A program made the translations under genes and the position numbers. 64,000 bases of DNA, from contig NC_089584.1 in assembly GCF_019320115.1 (NCBI RefSeq), positions 58,276,852-58,340,851 of the forward strand. Reading direction: 5' to 3'. Positions within the stretch are counted from its first letter, which is position 1; each line of letters starts with the position of its first letter. Below, one piece after another: positions 56,357-64,000 of this stretch. The notes under the pieces were generated by a model. That model was given only the letters and a program-made list of their open reading frames with translations, was not told the DNA's origin and did not search any database. This DNA is from Miscanthus floridulus (lineage: Eukaryota > Streptophyta > Magnoliopsida > Poales > Poaceae).

Positions 56357-58531
56357 TCAGATATTATTTTGGGAATAGCCCTTAGGTTTCACGGTGGCTT
56401 TCTTTGCCGGCGGGGACTGGTTCTTCGTTTGCGGGGCTGGCCTCTTGCTAGGCTTCTTGGTAGGCGGGGGCGGGGGAGGCGTTGGAGACCTCCTTGGAGG
56501 TGTTGGCAGCAGGCGTTGGAGACCTCCTTGGAGGTGGCGGCTGCAGCGTTGGAGACCTCCTTGGAGATGGTGTGGATGCAGCCTCGCCTTCCAACACAAT
56601 GTCATCGTACAGAGCACTATGATGATCTGGCGATTGAACAATTGGATTTAGGTTGGGGGAGGATCTGCTACAAAAAAAGGAATGACATATTATTATGAGC
56701 AGATTGTTAATTATTTAAGCCAATACAAATTAATGATGTAGTGTTTTCATCCGCACGTACCTATGGTGAGGTAGTTCAGGAGGAGGTGGAGCCGACATCC
56801 CAGGAATGATGATGTAGTGCTTGCACCATAGAATGAATGTCTTCTCTGCTTCTCCTAGAGTCTTCTCGCCATCACCTCCAGGAAATGTCAAGAGGCAAAT
56901 CACTAAAACCTTTTTCAGCTTTATCTACCGAGATGGTAGCATATCCTTCTTGGATATATTCCCATGAATCCTTGGTGTCTTGGTTCGGTCGATAGGATTA
57001 ACAAGACCGATAGCCACCTTGATTGTGGAATTCCCCTTCGGAATGTGTAGCTCACACGATGTACAAGGTTCAGTGATGTCATCCATAGGGAAGCGTAGTC
57101 CTGTGTCCCCTTGATTTGGTATCTCCATGGAAGCGCAGCTGCTTTTCAACTGAACAGATTGGCTAATGTTGATTCCTGGCTCTGATGCCTGCTTGCTTGC
57201 ACTCACTACTATTTGCACTTGCCTTCTGATTTCCTCCTGTATTCTCGCTTCAAGGTTTTTTTCCCGCTCCTATGCTTCACGCACCGCTTCCTCCAACCTC
57301 TGGAGCCAGCTGTGCCTCTTCTTCCTTCTTTCTCTGGCAGGCTTCTGCTAGGAAGGTCTGTCCTGAGGGAATCCATGCTCCCACAAGACACTTCCTTTGC
57401 CTCTAGTTCGGCCACCATGTTCAATAGTCCCGATGGCGTATGTCAGCTCATCCTTCTCTCTGTTGGGCCTGAACGCACCACTAGCAGTAGCTCTCTGAGC
57501 ATAAAACAATCTTTCTGCTGCTTCTTGCAGTCTTGCGCCATAAACGCACTTCCCTGTCTCCTGGTCTAGTGTTCCCCCATGAGCAAAAAACCAATTCTTT
57601 GCACGTTCTCCCCACTCGAGTGATTCTGGTCTGATACCCTTGGCAAGAAGGTCTGCTTCCATTTTGTTCCACTTCTTAATGGCAGTCGGGTAGCCACCTG
57701 ATCCCAAGTTATGGTGGTATGTCTTCTGTTGGGCATTACGTTGGTTCTTTATCACCCGACTCACACCCTCTTCCGAAGTCTTGTACTGTACAAACTCATC
57801 CCAATAGGGCCTCTGCTTTGAGATCGGGCCTGGGACAGTAAAATCTGGTGCTATGTTCTTCTTGACATACATCGTGTATAGGTGTTTCTTCCAAGTCTGA
57901 AACTGGGTGGCCATCTTCTTCATTGCCCAATCCCTAACTCGCTCCTTCAATTCATCACCATCTATTATATCATCATAACCATCTGTTTGGAGCGTGAAAT
58001 GTACCAAGACATCTTTCCAAATTAACGTCTTGTCACTGATCGGAGACAAAACTGATATGAGGAGCATTGGTCTTCTTCTTCCATTCGCGGGTACTGATCG
58101 AGAGCCGGTCCCATACAAGGTAACCATAGTGGTGCACGAATTTCATTTTATTCGGCCCCCCAGGTTCTCCTGTATCCACATTGAACTTCCGAGATGATGA
58201 AGCGGCCCTTCCAATGGCTTTTTGGGACCTCGAACATTTTTACTCTTCGTTGTAGTTGTTGATGTCGATCCAGAGGGCTACAAAACATAAACATTATTTT
58301 TAATGTCATGAGCACACATAAGACATATGATAATATATATAGCTAATAATAAAAAATATATACTTGGCCAATATGTTGTTGCTCATTTTGTTCAAGAGCT
58401 AAGTACTGACTCCCGTCATCTGCATCCTCTTGCACGTTATTTTTAGCACCATCATCGCCGGCAACTTGAGTGCTAGTGTTGATCAAATTCATCATCAACT
58501 CCTCCTCATCCATGTTTCTCGGGTCGGCCAT
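56357..58531 (-). pseudogene. K2 ORF2: Ptta/En-Spm transposase-like protein
   Basis: The start MADPRNMDEEELMMNLINTS at 58,531 opens a first exon. An acceptor-like TTGTAG precedes PSGSTSTTTTKSKNVRGPKK near 58,275. Then come NKMKFVHHYGYLVWD, a 1-base frame change near 58,040, and the core LIWKDVLVHFTL, QFQTWKKHLYTMYVKKN, PYWDEFVQYKTSEEG, NLGSGGYPTAIKKWNKMEA and GKGSVLWEHGFPQDRPS (57,350-58,030). Next are FPMDDITEPCTSCELHIPKG (56,925-57,218) and a Pro/Lys-rich stretch (56,357-56,641). The 57,348-58,127 frame is open for 259 codons, but its first 30 or so are out of the family frame. It is expected to bind the subterminal repeats (inference from En/Spm biology). Confidence 0.75.
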
Positions 58532-59700
58532 CTAGCTTCAAAAAACAAAACCAATATATAGTACGTCAAATCTTTGCTTACATGCGTAAAATCTTCCGCC
58601 GTATAAACCCTAAACCCTAAACGAGTAGGTTTTGACGGGTGAAGGTTGGTTTGTATGATAAGAAGAATCAGGAAGCGAGTAGGTTTTGGCGGCGATCCCT
58701 GCCTGAAACAAAAGGGGGGCGTCGCTACGCATTAGGTTTTATTAAATAGGAAAATAGCGAGCCTCGCCTGAAAGAAAGGGGGCATCATTGCGCGTCAAGT
58801 TTCTGAGAACAATAAACGATGAGCCTCGCCTAAAAGAAAAGGGGGGCAGTTGCTGCAAACCAAAGTGACAACAAAATCGCACTGCATCCTGACTCGTCGA
58901 GTAAACAGCTCCAAATAATGTTTACAATGATTGGAACCCTCGAAGAGGTTCACAACAACACGCCAAATTTACAACAAATACAACAACACACGTTACATCG
59001 ATAAAAAATAGACATCAAGTCGACCCTTGGCGTTGGAACTCCCAAACATCGGGAGCATCCTCTTCAAAACACACCTCGCATGCCATATCCCTCGCCATCT
59101 CCATAACTGTATTTTCAAGCACACTCTCAACCACTTCATCTGCTACACCCTTCATAGACTCAGCTATATCATCCACAACCACCTGCAAACCAACCTTCAC
59201 CCACCAAAAATGATCGAATGAGGGTGGCATAACCCTAAACCCTAGGGCGAACAGAGGGCGGCGGTGCTCCTGCCGTATAAACCCTAAACCCTAGGGCGAA
59301 CGAGGGTGGCGGTGCTCCGCCGTATAAACCCTAGGGCGAACGAGGGCAGCGGTGCTCCGCCGTATAACCCTAGGGAGAACGAGGGCGGCGGTGCTCTACC
59401 GTATACATAGAAACGCATGGCGCTTATAGATGGCGCGTATACACTAGAATTTTTTTCGATCTATTCCTTTGGCGCTTTCTTTCTTATAATAGTTAGCGCG
59501 ACAGAGAATAATGTCCGTCTGAATGCCGTGTGCGACGTGCCATGAAAATTAGCTAAGTATACGTTTGGGTTTGTGATCGATACACACATTTGTTGACGTA
59601 CGTACGTATGCAAGTGACAACCAACAAAGTTTCGCTACTGTATCAAAGCATGCATGTAGGAATAAAAGAAAACGTGAACAACATGTACGTACGGTTACCA
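58532..59700 (-). other. Upstream region of K2 ORF2 with tandem repeats
   Basis: Non-coding overall. At 58,680-58,860 three imperfect units share GCCTGAAA-like sequence, an A/G-rich run and a GTTT end. At 59,229-59,405 four or so units of about 50-60 bases contain CGTATAAACCCTAGGGCGAACGA-like sequence, two with telomere-like CCCTAAACCCTA. A 71-codon minus ORF at 59,015-59,230 (acidic, unknown) lies between. Confidence 0.45.
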
Positions 59701-59739
59701 TGATCGTTGCCTAAAACATATGTACGTAGTGTTTCATGC

Positions 59740-60164
59740 ATGGAGATCGATGGAATAGGATCGGAGCAAGCACAGCTAGCGTACCTCGAGGCGGCCGGCG
59801 GTGTGGCCAGCACGTCTGGCCAGGGCGAGGGTACCAGCGGTGTGGCCGCATGTCTGGCCAGGGCGAGGGTACCGGCGCGGTGTGGCCACGCGCTCGCGTC
59901 TGGCCAGGGCGGCGAGAGTACCGGCGGTGTGGCGCGTGCCTTGCATCTGGCCGGGGCGGCTGAGCAGTAGCTGGCGCCGCGAGGTCATCGGCATGCGGGG
60001 TGGCGTGGGGACCGTGGACGCGCGTGAGGCGGTGGCGACGACCGACGTCGTGCGGGTGGCGGCGCGGCATCCTCGGTGTGGTGGGCCGAGTGGCGTGGGC
60101 GCAGGGGGAGAGGAATCGGCGAAGAACGCAAGGAAGAAGATGGCAGTGCTATATATATGCCATA
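59740..60164 (-). promoter_or_regulatory. GC-rich leader and candidate promoter of K2
   Basis: Three to four tandem copies of a roughly 50-base unit around GTCTGGCCAGGGCGAGGGTACC occur at 59,805-59,960. On the minus strand GCATATATATAGC at about 60,147-60,159 is a good TATA box with a CT-rich start region after it. The ORF at 59,711-60,070 (119 codons, His/Arg/Pro-rich) would be read from such a transcript but looks compositional. Confidence 0.4.
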
Positions 60165-60420
60165 TCCCTTTACTCCCAGTGCCATCCCCCCACCAGGAGT
60201 AAAGGTCCTTTACTCCCGGTGCGTGTTACCAACCGGGAGTAAAGGTATACCTTTACTCCCAATTGGTAACACGCACCGGGAGTAAAGGTTTACCTTTACT
60301 CCCGGTTGGTAATAAGCACCGGGAGTAAAGGTTTTTTTGGCGGGCCACAAAACTGTAGGCCACCTTTACTCCCAGGTGGGCTTCCAACCCGGGAGTAAAG
60401 GTGGGCTGCAGTTTCGTTTC
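60165..60420 (-). repeat. Subterminal array of TTTACTCCCGG type (K2 right end or K3 left end)
   Basis: Inverted units of CCTTTACTCCCGG and CCGGGAGTAAAGG with GGTAA-containing spacers, about 255 bases. The motif differs from the K2 left array by one base (C for G). Inner units near 60,360-60,410 include CCCAGGTGGGCTTCC. Confidence 0.8.
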
Positions 60421-60881
60421 CCGCGTGTTTTAAGCAATAGTCTTGTTAAATACAATATAAATGCAATAGTTTTTTGTTAAATACATAGTAAATTAAATAA
60501 AAGGCATAAAATTATTTTGTTAAAAATATGGATTTTCTTTTTCTTTATTGCACATAGGAAAAATCTATAACCTAACTTTTTTTATTTTTTGTTACAATTA
60601 TAAAACATAATGTAACTAATATTTATTATTTCGTTAATGCAAAAATGTAGTGTTTAATTAAAATTATTAAAACTATTGGTTTTGGACAGGAAATTTGTTT
60701 TCACATCATTTTAACGTTAATATTTTAATTTTTCATCACTCAATATCCTAATTTACCTTTTTGAGAGAGAAATCCCACCAAATCAAACATTGATTTAATT
60801 TGAAACATGACATAATAAACATCTGAATTCACAATTATTACATAATATCTCAAACACACACTACATTAAATCACTATATCA
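60421..60881. other. AT-rich spacer next to K3 TNP2
   Basis: About 460 bases, very AT-rich, no ORF. Probably the 3' non-coding part of the TNP2 gene of K3. Confidence 0.5.
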
Positions 60882-63800
60882 TCAAGTGGGCACAGCAGTG
60901 AACTTCTTCTTTACGTATGTCCCTTGGTTATGATCGCGTCGTAACCATGGAGTGTCCTCATCATTTACCAAGATGCTAGGGTCTTTGTTCACTTTGAATG
61001 GCGGAATTCGGTCATCCTTTTCATAATCTTCTGACATGTCCGACTTGTCCTCAATTCCCACGATGACTCTTTTCCCTGAAAGAACTATGTGGCGCTTTGG
61101 CTCTTTGGTTGAGTCATTATCGTTTTTCCCTCTTTTTGGTTTGGTAGACATATCATTGACATAGAACACCTGATTCACATCCTTGGCAAGGACGAATGGT
61201 TCGTCTTTGTACCCAATATTACTAAGGTCTACTGTTGTCATTCCATACTCGTTGTCTACTGTTACCCCGCCTCCGGTCACCTTGACCCATTGGCACTTGA
61301 ACAATGGGATCTTCAAAGTAGGTGCATATTCTAGTTCCCATATTTCATCTATGCGTCCATAATATGTCTGCTTATTCCCATTCGGGTCTGTGGCATCTAT
61401 GCGGACACCACTGTTTTGGTTGGTACTCCTTTTATCTTGGGCTACTGTGTAGAATATGTTCCCATTTATCTCGTACCCTTTGTATGTGACGATATGCCAT
61501 GATGGTTGCATAGCCAATAAATACAGTTGCTCATGGATGCTCTCATCACCTTGACATTTTTTTCGCAACCAACCGCCGAAAGTTTCCATGTGCTTACGCG
61601 TAATCCAAGCTTCAGTCTTCCCTAGAAACTCGGATCGTAAGAGATCCTTGTGTGTCTCAATATACTGGATCTACCAAAGAGGAGTTCTATAGAACTGTGT
61701 AGTGCGCTTTATTGAAATAATCATCATCCGTACCAATATATGTTTTCCTCCCTAGTGTCCCCTTTCCGCTTAGTCTCCCCTCATGTCTCGATTCAGGAAC
61801 ACCAATCGAGTCAAGGTCGGGAATAAAGTCAACACAGAACTCAATGACCTCTTCTGTTCCATAGCCCTTGGCGATGCTTCCTTCTGGGCGAGCACGGTTG
61901 TGAACATATTTCTTCAGGACTCCCATGAATCTCTCTAAGGGGAACATGTTGTGTAGGAACACAGGACCGAGAATGAAAATCTCCTTGACTAGGTGAACTA
62001 GGAGGTGTGTCATGATATCAAAGAAGGAAGGAGGGAACACCAACTCAAAGCTGACGAGACATTGAACCACATCATTCTGTAGTTTAGCTAGATCAGTTGG
62101 ATCAATTGCCTTCTGAGAAATTGCATTGAGGAATGCACATAGCTTCACGGTGGCTAGACGTACATTTGGAGGTAGAATTCCTCTTAATGCAACTGGAAGT
62201 AATTGCGTCATGAGAACGTGACAGTCATGGGACTTTAAGTTACAGAATTTCTTCTCTGGCACATTTATAATACCCTTTATATTCGAGGAGAATCCAGATG
62301 GTACCTTGATGTTGTTTAAGCATTCAAACATGATTTCCTTCTCCTCTTTGCTTAGAGTGTAGCTGGCAGGACGTAAGTAATGGCGTCCATCATCTGTCTT
62401 CTCTGGATGCAGGTTGTCTCTTTCTCTCAAACAACTGCAGGTCCTGTCGTGCTTCAAATGTGTCCTTAGGCTTTCCATACACACCCATGAAGCCTAGTAG
62501 GTTCACACAAAGATTCTTCGTTAGGTGCATCACGTCGATCGAGCTACGGACCTCTAGGACTTGCCAATAGGGTAGGTCCCAAAATATGGACTTCTTCTTC
62601 CACATGGGTGCGTGACCATTAGCGTCGTTCGGAACAGGTTGGCTGCCATGTCCTTTTCCAAAGACGACTTTCACATCATTGACCATATCGAGTACATCCT
62701 CACCTGGTTCGGTTGCGAGGCTTGGTTCAGGTGGTCTGCCTTTCCTTTAAAATGCTTGCCTTTCTTTCTTACAGGGGTGATTTGTAGGAAGAAATCGACG
62801 ATGGCCAAGGTACATGACCTTTCGACATTTTTTCAAGAATACACCTCTAATATCACCGAAGCAGTGTGTGCATGCATTATATCCCTTGTTTGACTGTCCT
62901 GAAAGATTACTTAGAGTAGGCCAATCATTGATTGTTACGAACAACAATGCTCGTAGATCAAAGTGTTCCTATTTGTACTCATCCCACACACGTACACCTT
63001 CTTTATTCCACAAAATGAGAAGTTCGTCAATAAGTGGTCTTAGGTACACATCGATGTCATTGCCTAGGTTGCTTTGGGCCTTGGATGAGCACAGGCATCA
63101 TAATGAACTTCCGCTTCATGCATAACCAAGGAGGAATGTTGTAGATACTTAGAGTAACAGGCCAAGTGCTATGACTACTGTTCTGCTCTCCAAAAGGATT
63201 GATACCATTTGTACTTAAAGCAAACCTTAAGTTTCTTGTGTCATTTGCAAACTCCGGGAATTCTCTGTCGATTGCTCTCCACTGGGACCCATCAGCAGAG
63301 TGTCTCAATATATTGTCTACCTTATAGGTCTTCTTTGTGCCATCGCAACAATTTTGCATGTTCTTTGTTTCTGAATAGACGTTTCAAGCGTGGTATTATA
63401 GGAGCATACCACATAACCTTGGCAGGGATTTTCTTCCATGGACGTTCACCTTAACATCACCAGGGTCATCTCGCCTGATCTTATACCATGATGCATGGCA
63501 TACCGGGCATGCATCCAATTTCTCGTACTCTTTGCCACGGTACAGGATGCAGTCATTAGGACATGCATGTATCTTCTCGATTTCTAGCCCCATAGGACAG
63601 ACAACTTGTTTTGCTTCGTAGGTAGTGGCGGGCAATTCATTGTCCTTCAGGAAGCATCTTCTTTTGATTTTTAGTAACTCTCCAAATCCCTTGTCAGATA
63701 CACCATTCTTTGCCTTCTATTGCAGCAATTCTAGTGTGGTTCCCAACTTTTTCTGCCCTACATCACAAGTTGGGTACAACAATTTCTTGTGATCTTCTAG

Positions 63801-64000
63801 CATCCGCTCGAACTTGATCTTCTCCTTTTCACTTTCACATTCTCTTTGTGCGTCACGAATGACCTGACAAAGATCATCAGCCGGATCATCTTCTGTAGGC
63901 TACCTCTTCTTCAGCTTCTCCCATTGCAGTATCATTGAAAGCACGCACCATCGGGAATAATATCATTGTCGTCCCATTGTTCTTCTTCACCTTCTTCCAT
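60882..64000 (-). pseudogene. tnp2: K3: TNP2 transposase with DUF4218 and DUF4216, runs off the window
   Basis: Minus-strand blocks from the right edge: VCPMGLEIEKIHACPNDCIL and CPVCHASWYK (63,490-63,600), ILRHSADGSQWRAID and NLRFALSTNGINPFG (63,180-63,310), INDWPTLSNLSGQSNKGYNA (about 62,870-62,930) and MYLGHRRFLP, the DVMHLTKNLCVNLLGF region (62,500-62,540), DUF4218-type LMTQLLPVALRGILPP (62,160-62,215) to PESRHEGRLSGKGTLG, and DUF4216-type YEINGNIFYTVAQDKRSTNQ (60,882-61,589; 235 open codons). Frame changes near 63,060, 62,480 and 61,660 and a stop near 61,688 break it. The N-terminus lies right of the window. It differs clearly from TNP2 of K1, so it is another CACTA family. Confidence 0.85.

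Larger units (their letters stand above)
53995..60420 (-). mobile_element. K2: CACTA-type segment lacking a recognisable TNP2
   Basis: The left tip appears to be CACATCGGTAGAG (a degenerate CACTA end) followed by an array of TTTAGTCCCGG units. The genes run leftward: a Ptta/En-Spm transposase-like ORF, then a Ulp1-like peptidase. At the right, an array of the related TTTACTCCCGG motif at 60,165-60,420 lies just upstream of a minus-strand TATA box (60,149-60,158) and a GC-rich leader, the layout of the 5' end of K1. No clear right tip or target duplication was found, so the right border is uncertain, and the array could instead belong to K3. Confidence 0.6.

Noticed and set aside
56369..56698. 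109-codon plus-strand ORF (Arg/Gly/Trp-rich)
   Set aside because: Antisense of the Pro/Lys-rich repeat segment of K2 ORF2, a compositional shadow.

Overview
The window is plant nuclear DNA, almost certainly from a grass. It holds Tekay-like Ty3/gypsy elements with LTRs of 4-5 kb, CACTA elements with palindromic subterminal arrays (ACTGTCGGTT, TTTAGTCCCGG and TTTACTCCCGG types), and a long-TIR Mutator-like element, a combination typical of grass heterochromatin. I found no convincing host gene. Nearly everything is a nested pile of transposable elements. The species cannot be fixed from the sequence; a panicoid grass is a guess.

Left part (1-29,034). G1 is a Ty3/gypsy chromovirus with 4.4 kb LTRs (1-12,525; its first ~1.3 kb lies off the window). 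It inserted into the reverse-transcriptase region of C1, an older antisense Ty1/copia element (12,526-17,351, resuming at 23,509). G2, an Athila-like Ty3/gypsy element (17,352-23,503, target duplication ATGAC), inserted into the LTR of C1. It has lost its LTR end, gag and RT, but keeps a small gene-like unit with TATA box, ORF and AATAAA between pol and the 3' LTR. Next come the remains of a Helitron helicase (about 23,600-27,990), split by M1, a Mutator-like element (24,742-26,499) with long TIRs and a perfect 9-bp target duplication TTAATATTT.

Middle (29,038-53,347). K1 is a complete CACTA element (target duplication CTA) with its genes on the minus strand: TNP2-type transposase first, then a second transposase-like ORF ending in a Ulp1-like cysteine peptidase. 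Its TNP2 gene is interrupted by G3 (35,069-50,562, target duplication CGCAT), a comparatively young Tekay-like Ty3/gypsy element with 4.68 kb LTRs, also on the minus strand. Between its 5' LTR and gag, G3 carries an intact 189-codon ORF whose first 21 residues after Met match the histone H3 tail at 15 positions without a gap, followed by a coiled coil and an acidic tail. I regard this as the most interesting item in the window. Its ATG and the gag ATG each directly follow a splice-acceptor-like sequence, and a GTAAGT donor lies in the leader.

Right part (53,995-64,000). Two further CACTA-derived segments follow: K2, with Ptta/En-Spm-type transposase and Ulp1-like peptidase (about 53,995-60,420), and K3, with TNP2, DUF4218 and DUF4216 regions running off the right edge. 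Their mutual boundary is unclear.

Most coding regions carry stops or lost catalytic residues, and a large share of these look like C-to-T or G-to-A transitions (CAG to TAG, TGG to TAG/TGA, GAA to AAA), as expected for heavily methylated repeats.
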